From: JAISGQ01 sp045534445
GTDB taxonomy: Bacteria > Bacillota > Clostridia > Oscillospirales > Acutalibacteraceae
NCBI GenBank assembly: GCA_045534445.1
Contig: JAZSJQ010000075.1
Location: 1-6,358 of the forward strand
Direction of reading: 5' to 3'
DNA length: 6,358 bases
This document shows positions 1 through 5,570 of the stretch, piece by piece. The notes below the pieces were generated by a model, which saw only the letters and a list, made by a program, of their open reading frames with translations, searched no databases and had not been told where the DNA came from. The translations under genes were made by a program, and so were the position numbers. Every line of letters begins with the position of its first letter. Positions within the stretch are counted from its first letter, which is position 1.

Positions 1-20
1 GCGAAAGCAAGTGTTTTTTT
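1..20 (+). terminator. Probable 3' half of a rho-independent terminator from an upstream gene (cut by window edge)
   Basis: The window opens with GC-GAAA-GC followed by AAGTG and then seven T residues at 14-20. The GAAA tetraloop, a 3' arm reading GCAAG and a T tract are what the right half of an intrinsic terminator looks like. The matching 5' arm (expected to end in CTT just before base 1) lies outside the window, so the stem is only partly visible. It would end transcription of a plus-strand gene to the left. The call is an inference from a fragment. Confidence 0.4.
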
Positions 21-21
21 C

Positions 22-204
22 AATGAAATAAATCCCTGCGGGATTTGTGAAATACGCTTCGCGTGTGAAATGTTTTGTTGCCGCAAAACGTGAAATGCCT
101 GCGGGCATGAGGGGATTTATTTTATTTCACTTTCTGCGATAGCAGAAAATTTCACAATTCACAAAGTGAATTATTTCACATTTGCCGCAAGGCAAATATT
201 TCAC
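22..204. repeat. Mirror-symmetric array of seven small hairpins separated by GTGAAAT / ATTTCAC boxes
   Basis: Seven short perfect inverted repeats lie in a row. Their stems are 30-36/40-46, 54-57/61-64, 72-77/84-89, 95-99/104-108, 131-137/142-148, 156-162/166-172 and 180-186/191-197. Each is 4-7 bp with a 3-6 base loop, and the stem sequences all differ. They are punctuated by a constant box: TGAAAT at 24-29, then GTGAAAT at 47-53, 65-71 and 90-96. After the centre (about 109-123) the box flips to ATTTCAC at 124-130, 149-155, 173-179 and 198-204. Box spacing is mostly 24-25 bases. The two halves are therefore inverted copies in plan but not in stem sequence. An additional 11-bp perfect inverted repeat joins 26-36 to 112-122 and extends to about 15 bp with one G-T pair, giving a competing multibranched fold of the left half. 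No coding capacity is credible. It could be a MITE-like or REP-like element, a structured transcript, or a 3' processing region for the flanking genes. Function unknown. Confidence 0.8.
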
Positions 205-413
205 TAAAAAATATATAATTTCATCATCCGCAGATTTTGGGCACCGCAAACGGATAACAGATGACGAAAACATATTGAATATGCTTTGTCTGTGTTGTGT
301 TCAAGTCCAGGCGTTTAAAAGATAAACAAGTATAATCTCTGCGGCAATGAACAAGAACCCCCTAACTACATCTACGCAAATCTAATATATGCACTTCTTG
401 ACTTGTTATAATT
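205..413. other. Intergenic stretch with no supported gene
   Basis: This stretch separates the hairpin array from the stop codon of the minus-strand acetyltransferase. It is AT-rich. A 6-bp palindrome (CATATT-G-AATATG, 271-283) is followed on the minus strand by four T residues and could be a weak end for the acetyltransferase transcript, but it lacks GC pairs. A loose inverted repeat pairs 226-230 with 251-255. TATAAT occurs at 331-336 and 407-412, but neither has a convincing -35 partner at 16-18 bases. I see no tRNA, riboswitch or conserved ORF. Confidence 0.55.
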
Positions 414-1274
414 TCACCCTCGTCTTACAACCGTACACTCCTCTGTTTTCTTAAACCCAAGCTTTTCTGCCAGCTTTATCGACCCTGTATTCTGGTAATG
501 GCAAGCCCAGAGGGGCGTTTTGTTTTCACTTAAAACATAATTTACCATTGATCTTGAGACGACAGAAGCATAACCCTTGTGCTGGAACCTGACATCTGTT
601 TCTACGCCGATGTCGATTTCCTCATCGCTTACAGCGGAAGAAAACGCCCATGCAGCGGCAATTCCTTTTTCAAAAAGGCAGAAGCCCTTACCGTTGCTTA
701 AAAATTCTTTTGAGTCACTCCATGAAAAATATGGGGTGATCCTTCCGTTTATTTCAGACAGAATTTCGGTATCAATTTCCTTGATTTCGCAGTTATTGGG
801 CAAAATACACTCTGCACAGTTGCAGTTGTCGGCATACTCGAAAAAATACCTGCGTTCAATTTCTATATTTTCCTTATTTTTATAAAACTCCGCTGTCCTG
901 CTGTCGGCAAAGAGGAGAAATCGTCGCGGATTCATACCTTTCTTATCAAGGATAATATCATACAGCGAATCGAGAAAAGCCTCGTCATACCCACCTGAAA
1001 TATGAGCAAAGCCGCATTTGTGCCAGAAAAGGACAGTGCGGCAATTATTTTTTGAATTGACAAATATATCCCCCTGCTGAAGGCCCATAGCTATCGAAAA
1101 AGGATAAACCCTGCCAAACCTGCATTTTTGTGCAAAGCTCAGATAATTCGAATAATTTTCAAGCACAGCCTCCATAAATAATACCGCCTTTCCAATCTGT
1201 AATTTTGCTTTATTGTTGCATGAATTGAATATTAAGTCAATTGCATTTTGCCTCGAGAGCATAGCAATTTCCAT
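414..1274 (-). CDS. GNAT-family N-acetyltransferase (GNAT_acetyltran / ZmaR-like type)
   Basis: A 286-residue cytoplasmic protein expected to transfer an acetyl group from acetyl-CoA to an amine; the substrate cannot be told from sequence. The C-terminal third carries the GNAT core: a strand at about 219-226, then the acetyl-CoA pyrophosphate-binding motif QHKGYA (231-236, the Q/R-x-x-G-x-G/A pattern), then a helix, an N-T-G-S segment (262-265) and the typical KLAEKLGF ending (267-274). The N-terminal 150 residues are divergent, as in the two-lobed GNAT_acetyltran family (PF12746), whose length is similar. A cysteine cluster, C151, C153, C156 and C162, sits between the lobes and is unusual for a GNAT. 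The ATG at 1274 is preceded by AAAGGGAG with a 10-base gap, somewhat long but usable. An internal ATG at residue 5 is the alternative start. It is divergent from the oxidoreductase operon, with its ribosome binding site lying inside that operon's promoter. The family assignment is firm; the substrate is unknown. Confidence 0.85.
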   Translation of the reverse strand: MEIAMLSRQNAIDLIFNSCNNKAKLQIGKAVLFMEAVLENYSNYLSFAQKCRFGRVYPFSIAMGLQQGDIFVNSKNNCRTVLFWHKCGFAHISGGYDEAFLDSLYDIILDKKGMNPRRFLLFADSRTAEFYKNKENIEIERRYFFEYADNCNCAECILPNNCEIKEIDTEILSEINGRITPYFSWSDSKEFLSNGKGFCLFEKGIAAAWAFSSAVSDEEIDIGVETDVRFQHKGYASVVSRSMVNYVLSENKTPLWACHYQNTGSIKLAEKLGFKKTEECTVVRRG

Positions 1275-1302
1275 TGAGTTTTCGCTCCCTTTGTGCTATA
1301 AT
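1274..1302 (+). promoter_or_regulatory. Sigma-A type promoter of the oxidoreductase operon (extended -10)
   Basis: A -35 element TTGAGT (1274-1279) is separated by exactly 17 bases from a perfect -10 TATAAT (1297-1302). The -10 is preceded by TGC, giving the TGn extension. Transcription would start near 1309. That puts the ATG at 1317 only about 8 bases into the message with no ribosome binding site, which supports the downstream start at 1350. The -35 overlaps the first base of the divergent acetyltransferase start codon, and the spacer covers its ribosome binding site. Confidence 0.7.
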
Positions 1303-1349
1303 GGAAAAGGCGCAGTATGCCCTTTACAGAACAAAAAAGGAGAAACGCA

Positions 1350-2783
1350 ATGATTTACGATATAGCAGTGGCGGGTGCCGGAGTTATCGGCGGTATGATT
1401 GCCAGAGAGCTTACAAAATACAGGCTGTCGGTGTGTATGCTTGAAAAGGAAAATGACGTTGCGATGGGAGCATCAAAGGCAAACAGCGGCATTGTCCACG
1501 GCGGACACGACCCTGAGCCGGGAACAATGAAAGCAAAAATGAACACACTGGGAGTCGAAAAGCTGTTTGATACTGCGAAAGAACTCAATGTTCCCATAAA
1601 GCGCATCGGCTCGCTGGTCTGTGCATTCAGCAAGGATGAGGACAACAACGTAAAAGAGCTTTATAAACGCGGAAAAAAGAACAGGATAAAGAAGCTTAAA
1701 GTTCTCAGCGGCGACGAGGCGAGAGAGATCGAACCTAATCTTTCCGAGAAGGTAACCTCTGCACTTTATGTTCCCACATCGGGCATCGTCTGTCCTTATG
1801 AGCTTACGATTGCCGCAGTTGGCAATGCCATGGATAACGGCGCGGAGCTTAAAACGAACTTTAAAATAGAAAAAATAGAAAGAGAAAAGGGGATTTTTAC
1901 GATCACCTCTGCAAAGGGGGACAGTGTGCAGGCAAAATATCTTATAAACTGTGCAGGCTGTCATTCTGATTTTATCGCAAAGCTTGCAGGGGACGATTCC
2001 TTCGAGATAATCCCCAGAGCAGGTGAGTATCTGCTCCTTGACAAAAGCGAGGGAAAAAGGGTAAACCACACCGTTTTTCAGGTGCCGTCCAAGGAAGGTA
2101 AGGGAATACTTGTAACCCCCACCGTTGACGGCAATCTGCTGACAGGCCCGACGGCAGAAAAGAGAAACACAGCAGAAGACAGAGAAACTACCCAAAAGGG
2201 CACGGACACTGTAATGGCCCTTGCCAAGAAGAGTGTACCCACCGTTGATTTCCGAAGCGTTATAACCTCCTTTACAGGTGTGCGATCATCGGTAAAAGGC
2301 GGCGATTTCATAATCGAAAAAAGCAGAAAGGCGCAAGGACTTATAAATGTTGCCGCTATAGATTCCCCCGGTCTTACCGCCTGCGTTGCCATTGCGCAGT
2401 ATGCAGTGAGCATTCTTAAAAAATGTGGTTTTAAACTCATAGAGAACCCCGACTTCAACGGGAAGAGGGAAGATCCGCACCTTTTCAGAAAGATGACCGA
2501 CGAAGAAAAGGACGCATTTATAAAGCAGAACCCCAAATACGGCAAAATCGTCTGCCGATGTGAGACAGTCAGCGAAGGTGAGATAAGGGAAGCAATACGC
2601 AGAAATCCCCCTGCAAAGGACATTGACGCAGTGAAAAGACGCACCCGTTCGGGAATGGGCAGGTGTCAGGGCGGCTTCTGCGGACCTTATGTAATGAGGC
2701 TGATAGCAGAAGAAAACAGCATGGAAATGCAGGATATAACCAAAAATGGCGAAGGCTCTGAAATGCTGACAGGAAAGCTGTAA
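1350..2783 (+). CDS. GlpA-like FAD-dependent oxidoreductase with C-terminal BFD-type [2Fe-2S] domain (probable anaerobic glycerol-3-phosphate dehydrogenase large subunit)
   Basis: A 477-residue soluble flavoprotein of the DAO/GlpA type, probably oxidising glycerol-3-phosphate to dihydroxyacetone phosphate. The N-terminal Rossmann motif GAGVIG (9-14) and the acidic end of the second strand (E32) bind FAD. NSGIVHGG (45-52) and DSPGLTA (338-344) are flavin/substrate-site segments typical of the family. The C-terminus carries a BFD-like iron-sulfur domain with C402-x-C404 and C439-x4-C444. That domain separates it from LhgO-type 2-hydroxyglutarate oxidases, which lack it, and matches GlpA. I chose the ATG at 1350 because AGGAG (1338-1342) sits 7 bases before it; the in-frame ATG at 1317 lies almost at the predicted transcript start and has no ribosome binding site. 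It is first in a tight operon, with 12 bases to the next start codon. The substrate assignment rests on family and gene order; no glycerol kinase is visible in this window. Confidence 0.85.
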   Translation: MIYDIAVAGAGVIGGMIARELTKYRLSVCMLEKENDVAMGASKANSGIVHGGHDPEPGTMKAKMNTLGVEKLFDTAKELNVPIKRIGSLVCAFSKDEDNNVKELYKRGKKNRIKKLKVLSGDEAREIEPNLSEKVTSALYVPTSGIVCPYELTIAAVGNAMDNGAELKTNFKIEKIEREKGIFTITSAKGDSVQAKYLINCAGCHSDFIAKLAGDDSFEIIPRAGEYLLLDKSEGKRVNHTVFQVPSKEGKGILVTPTVDGNLLTGPTAEKRNTAEDRETTQKGTDTVMALAKKSVPTVDFRSVITSFTGVRSSVKGGDFIIEKSRKAQGLINVAAIDSPGLTACVAIAQYAVSILKKCGFKLIENPDFNGKREDPHLFRKMTDEEKDAFIKQNPKYGKIVCRCETVSEGEIREAIRRNPPAKDIDAVKRRTRSGMGRCQGGFCGPYVMRLIAEENSMEMQDITKNGEGSEMLTGKL

Positions 2784-2795
2784 GAGGAGAAAATG

Positions 2796-4043
2796 ATGAT
2801 AAAATGTGATATTGCAGTAGTCGGCGGCGGTCCCGCCGGAATGGCAGCGGCAGTAGCGGCTTACGACAGCGGAGTAACGGACGTTGTGATAATCGACAGA
2901 GAGAAAACTCTGGGCGGAATACTCTGCCAGTGCATACATAACGGCTTCGGACTTCACAAGCTCGGCACGGAGCTGACAGGTCCTGAATATGCCTCTGTCT
3001 ATGCGGAAAAGGTAAGAGAAAGAAATATAAAGGTATATTACGAGACCACCGTATTAAGAATTTCCAAGGACAGGACGGTAACGGCACAGAATACTGACGG
3101 AATCCTTAAAATCAAGGCAAAGGCAGTAATTCTTGCCATGGGCTGCAGAGAGCGCAGCCGAGGTGTGCTGAACACACCCGGCACACGTCCTGCAGGAATC
3201 TACAGCGCAGGCACCGCCCAGAAACTCATAAATTGTGAAGGATACATGGTAGGAAAAAGGGTCGTTATCTTAGGTTCGGGAGATATCGGTCTTATCATGG
3301 CTCGCAGAATGTCCCTTGAGGGTGCAAAGGTGGAGGCAGTGTGCGAGATAATGCCCTATTCGGGCGGACTCACGAGAAACATTGTCCAGTGCCTTGAGGA
3401 CTACGATATTCCTTTGTATCTCAATACCACCGTTGCAGAGATACACGGTGAAAAACGTCTTGAGGGTGTAACTGTTGCCGAGGTTGACGGCGAGAGAAGG
3501 ATAAAGGAAGAAACAAGGCGGTATATCCCATGCGATACACTGCTTCTGTCCGTCGGACTTATCCCCGAAAACGAGCTTACAAGAGAAGCAGGCATCGATA
3601 TATGCAAGGCGACAAACGGTGCTTTGGCAGACGAAAACAGAATGACCGAGGCTGAGGGCATTTTTGCCTGCGGAAATGTGCTTCATGTTCATGACCTTGT
3701 TGACTATGTTTCCGACGAGGCGGAAATGGCAGGAATGGGTGCGGCGGCATTTGTAAAAGGTCAGCTTTCAGGCGGAGAAACCGTAGAAACCGTTGCCGGC
3801 AGCGGAATAAGATATGTATTGCCACAGCGGATCCACGCAGGGGCAAACAGGGATATTCCTCTCTTTATGCGAGTTGCCGAGCCTTTCGGCAAGGTAAGAT
3901 TTACCGTTAAATCGGGAGAAGATGTTCTCACGTCGGCAGTAAGACTGAGAGCGGCTCCGGGCGAGATGGAAAAGATAACGGTGAAAGCCGAAAAACTTAA
4001 GGAAATAACTGAGCCGATCGTGGTAAGTCTGGAGGAGATATAA
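2796..4043 (+). CDS. FAD/NAD(P)-dependent oxidoreductase of the pyridine nucleotide-disulfide class (partner of the GlpA-like subunit)
   Basis: A 415-residue soluble flavoprotein, probably the subunit that moves electrons between the GlpA-like dehydrogenase and NAD(H) or another carrier. Numbering here is from the ATG at 2796. The FAD motif GGGPAG is at 10-15, the NAD-binding motif GSGDIG at 160-165, an AMGCRE segment at 114-119 and the closing FAD segment ACGNVLHVHDLVDYVS at about 291-306. About 85 C-terminal residues follow with no motif I recognise. C44-Q-C46 sits near the flavin, but the spacing is not the CxxC or Cx4C of classical disulfide reductases, so dithiol chemistry is not implied. 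Two adjacent ATGs (2793, 2796) are possible. AGGAG at 2785-2789 lies 6 bases from the second and only 3 from the first, so I chose 2796. Its TAA overlaps the ATG of the next gene by one base, implying translational coupling. Confidence 0.85.
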   Translation: MIKCDIAVVGGGPAGMAAAVAAYDSGVTDVVIIDREKTLGGILCQCIHNGFGLHKLGTELTGPEYASVYAEKVRERNIKVYYETTVLRISKDRTVTAQNTDGILKIKAKAVILAMGCRERSRGVLNTPGTRPAGIYSAGTAQKLINCEGYMVGKRVVILGSGDIGLIMARRMSLEGAKVEAVCEIMPYSGGLTRNIVQCLEDYDIPLYLNTTVAEIHGEKRLEGVTVAEVDGERRIKEETRRYIPCDTLLLSVGLIPENELTREAGIDICKATNGALADENRMTEAEGIFACGNVLHVHDLVDYVSDEAEMAGMGAAAFVKGQLSGGETVETVAGSGIRYVLPQRIHAGANRDIPLFMRVAEPFGKVRFTVKSGEDVLTSAVRLRAAPGEMEKITVKAEKLKEITEPIVVSLEEI

Positions 4044-4390
4044 TGATGAGGGAAATAACCTGCATAATATGCCCCAGAGGCTGCAGACTTGAGGTGGATA
4101 TTTCCGAAAGCGGTGTACGCGTTACAGGCAATGCCTGTCCGAAGGGCGAGCAGTACGGCACAGACGAGTGTACAAATCCTGTGCGGACAGTTACATCTGT
4201 TGTCAGAATCTCGAACCGAGAGGATACAATGGTCAGTGTAAAGACAAGCGTACCCATAAAGAAAGAGCATATTTTTGATGCTGTGAAGATCATAAGAGAA
4301 GCTGCCGCAGAAGCGCCCGTTAAAATAGGCGATGTGCTGATAAAGGACGTTTTCGGCGCTGATATCGTGGCAACAAAGAGCATAGACTGA
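4043..4390 (+). CDS. DUF1667 small cysteine-motif protein, probable Fe-S subunit of the oxidoreductase trio
   Basis: A 115-residue protein with no signal peptide or membrane segment. The N-terminus shows C7-x2-C10-P-R-G-C14 and then G-N-A-C32-P-K-G, with a further cysteine at C43. The C-x2-C-x3-C...C arrangement resembles the [4Fe-4S] site at the N-terminus of molybdopterin oxidoreductases, so cluster binding is likely, though not proven. The rest (about 50-115) is an alpha/beta-looking region with no catalytic motif I recognise. DUF1667 proteins are commonly found directly after the two flavoproteins encoded upstream, and here the start codon overlaps the preceding stop (TAATG). GGAGG at 4031-4035 lies 7 bases before the ATG. 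The likely role is electron transfer within the complex, in the place where E. coli uses the larger membrane-associated GlpC. The identity is confident; the function is inferred. Confidence 0.82.
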   Translation: MMREITCIICPRGCRLEVDISESGVRVTGNACPKGEQYGTDECTNPVRTVTSVVRISNREDTMVSVKTSVPIKKEHIFDAVKIIREAAAEAPVKIGDVLIKDVFGADIVATKSID

Positions 4391-4399
4391 ATACTGCAA

Positions 4400-4428
4400 G
4401 TAATATTAAATTAAGATATTACAATTTT
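4400..4428 (+). terminator. Weak candidate terminator after the oxidoreductase operon
   Basis: A 7-bp inverted repeat, GTAATAT (4400-4406) with ATATTAC (4416-4422), encloses a 9-base loop and is followed by AATTTT. It lies 10 bases after the DUF1667 stop codon, the right place for a terminator. The stem has a single G-C pair at each end only and the T run is just four bases, so it would be inefficient and read-through into the phosphatase gene is plausible. Confidence 0.3.
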
Positions 4429-4444
4429 CAGGAGTGAAATCTAC

Positions 4445-4472
4445 TGCACAAACAGAATTTATGTGGTAGAAT
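4445..4472 (+). promoter_or_regulatory. Probable promoter of the PAP2 phosphatase gene
   Basis: The -10 TAGAAT (4467-4472) carries a TGG extension (4464-4466). A 4/6 match to the -35, TGCACA (4445-4450), lies 16 bases upstream. Transcription would start near 4479, leaving a short leader that contains the GGAGG site at 4492-4496. The -35 is poor, so the call rests mainly on the extended -10. Confidence 0.42.
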
Positions 4473-4503
4473 AAGTCAAAATACAGAAAGTGGAGGTAAA
4501 ACA

Positions 4504-5505
4504 ATGGAATTTCTGAAAACTCTTGCCGAGATCAGAACACCGTTCTTAAATGAGCTTTTTCTGCTCGTAACAAAGCTTGGAGAAGAGATCATTCTTTTTC
4601 TTGTTCTTTGCATAATTTACTGGTGTGTCAATAAAAATACAGCCTATCGCATGGGTCTTGTATTCGTGCTTTCATCTACTGTTGTTCAGGGGCTTAAGAT
4701 CACATGCCGAGTACCGCGTCCCTGGGTTCTTGACCCCTCCTTTGATCCTGTAGGCGGCTCAAAGGGAGCGGCAACAAGCTATTCCTTCCCCAGCGGACAT
4801 ACCCAGAGCGCCTTTGCTCTATGGGGAAGCCTTGCCACAAGCGTGAAAAACGCATGGCTCAAGGTGCTGTTTATAATGCTTGCAGTCGCAGTTGGCTTTT
4901 CGAGAATGTATCTGGGAGTTCACACCCCTGCAGACGTTGTCGCAGGCGCTCTTTCGACCATCGCCTGCGTTGTGCTGGTGGTTCTTTTCGTGAAGCTCGA
5001 AAAGGACTCCGTGGCACATGACCTTATCGTATCCGGCATTTTCGTTCTGCTTTCCGCAGGTCTTATTGTTTACAGCCTCATTCTGCACAGCAAGGGACTT
5101 ATCGATATGGAAAGCGTAACCGACTGCTGCAAGTCAGGCGGTGTAAGCATGGGCTTTGCAATTGGCTTTTTTATCGAGCGCAGATATATCCGATTTGAGC
5201 CGAAGGCAGGCAAATGGTATACTCACATTATAAAGGTAGTTGTCGGTCTCGGAGTGCTGGTGGGTATTAAGGCAGGCTTCAAGCCCATACTTCATGCCAT
5301 CATGCCCGAAACCGTTGCAGATGCGCTTCGTTACTGCATAATCATTATGTGGGCCACCGTTTTCTGGCCTATGATATTCAAGTGTTTTGCAAAGAAAAGC
5401 GATTCTGAAAACAAAGGCATCGGTGCTGCCGCAGCGGCAGGGGTAGCGGCAGGTGTAACAGCCGCCGCCGAAAAAATTGAAAACGCAAAGGCAGAAGAAA
5501 ACTGA
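4504..5505 (+). CDS. PAP2-family integral membrane phosphatase
   Basis: A 333-residue membrane enzyme that should hydrolyse a lipid phosphate, either phosphatidic acid type or undecaprenyl diphosphate type, on the outer face of the membrane. All three PAP2 active-site motifs are intact: K65-x6-R72-P73, then PSGH at 96-99 (H99 the acid/base), then S133-R134-x5-H140-x3-D144 (H140 the nucleophile). Hydrophobic segments lie near 28-42, 50-64, 119-138, 145-164, 174-194, 213-224, 243-260 and 277-294. Three or so of these fall after the catalytic core, so the protein is longer than a minimal six-helix PAP2. The last 30 residues form an alanine-rich tail (306-322) ending in a charged stretch, presumably cytoplasmic. 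GGAGG lies 7 bases before the ATG. It is probably transcribed on its own, with 113 bases separating it from the operon upstream. The family is certain; the substrate is not. Confidence 0.9.
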   Translation: MEFLKTLAEIRTPFLNELFLLVTKLGEEIILFLVLCIIYWCVNKNTAYRMGLVFVLSSTVVQGLKITCRVPRPWVLDPSFDPVGGSKGAATSYSFPSGHTQSAFALWGSLATSVKNAWLKVLFIMLAVAVGFSRMYLGVHTPADVVAGALSTIACVVLVVLFVKLEKDSVAHDLIVSGIFVLLSAGLIVYSLILHSKGLIDMESVTDCCKSGGVSMGFAIGFFIERRYIRFEPKAGKWYTHIIKVVVGLGVLVGIKAGFKPILHAIMPETVADALRYCIIIMWATVFWPMIFKCFAKKSDSENKGIGAAAAAGVAAGVTAAAEKIENAKAEEN

Positions 5506-5528
5506 TAGGTAATATCTCACAAATTTGA

Positions 5529-5549
5529 ATAGTTAAGACTATCGGTTTT
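5529..5549 (+). terminator. Weak candidate terminator after the PAP2 gene
   Basis: ATAGT (5529-5533) pairs with ACTAT (5538-5542) around a TAAG loop and is followed by CGG and four T residues (5546-5549). The stem is only 5 bp and mostly A-T, so termination would be weak. It is the only hairpin plus T run I can see between the phosphatase stop codon and the gap promoter. Confidence 0.25.
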
Positions 5550-5570
5550 ATACTAAGTTTAGAAGTTTGT

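Noticed and set aside
22..204. Possibility that the hairpin array is a CRISPR array
   Set aside because: The constant box is only 7 bases, the intervening segments are themselves palindromes of 11-18 bases rather than spacers, and the box reverses orientation in the middle.
290..318. GTTCAAGTCC resembling a tRNA T-loop
   Set aside because: The flanking bases do not pair as a T-stem, and no anticodon arm, D arm or acceptor stem can be drawn around it.
401..412. TTGACT close to TATAAT as a plus-strand promoter
   Set aside because: The hexamers overlap in a way that leaves only a few bases between them, far from the 16-18 needed, and no plus-strand gene follows.
1317..1349. N-terminal extension of 11 codons on the first oxidoreductase (ATG at 1317)
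   Set aside because: It begins about 8 bases from the predicted transcript start with no ribosome binding site, whereas the ATG at 1350 has AGGAG 7 bases upstream and leads directly into the flavin-binding fold.
1473..3692. Several minus-strand open frames of 140-240 codons opposite the two oxidoreductases
   Set aside because: They overlap well-supported plus-strand genes with intact family motifs, and the predicted peptides are low in recognisable structure.
4434..4440. Isolated GTGAAAT copy upstream of PAP2, and ATTTCAC at 411-417 overlapping the acetyltransferase stop
   Set aside because: They match the box of the hairpin array but have no neighbouring hairpins, and a 7-base A-T-rich word is expected by chance in a window this size.
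5426..5440. Perfect 7-bp GC-rich inverted repeat CTGCCGC-A-GCGGCAG inside the PAP2 gene
   Set aside because: It lies in a run of alanine codons (GCT GCC GCA GCG GCA), where such symmetry arises easily. There is no T run after it and the gene continues.
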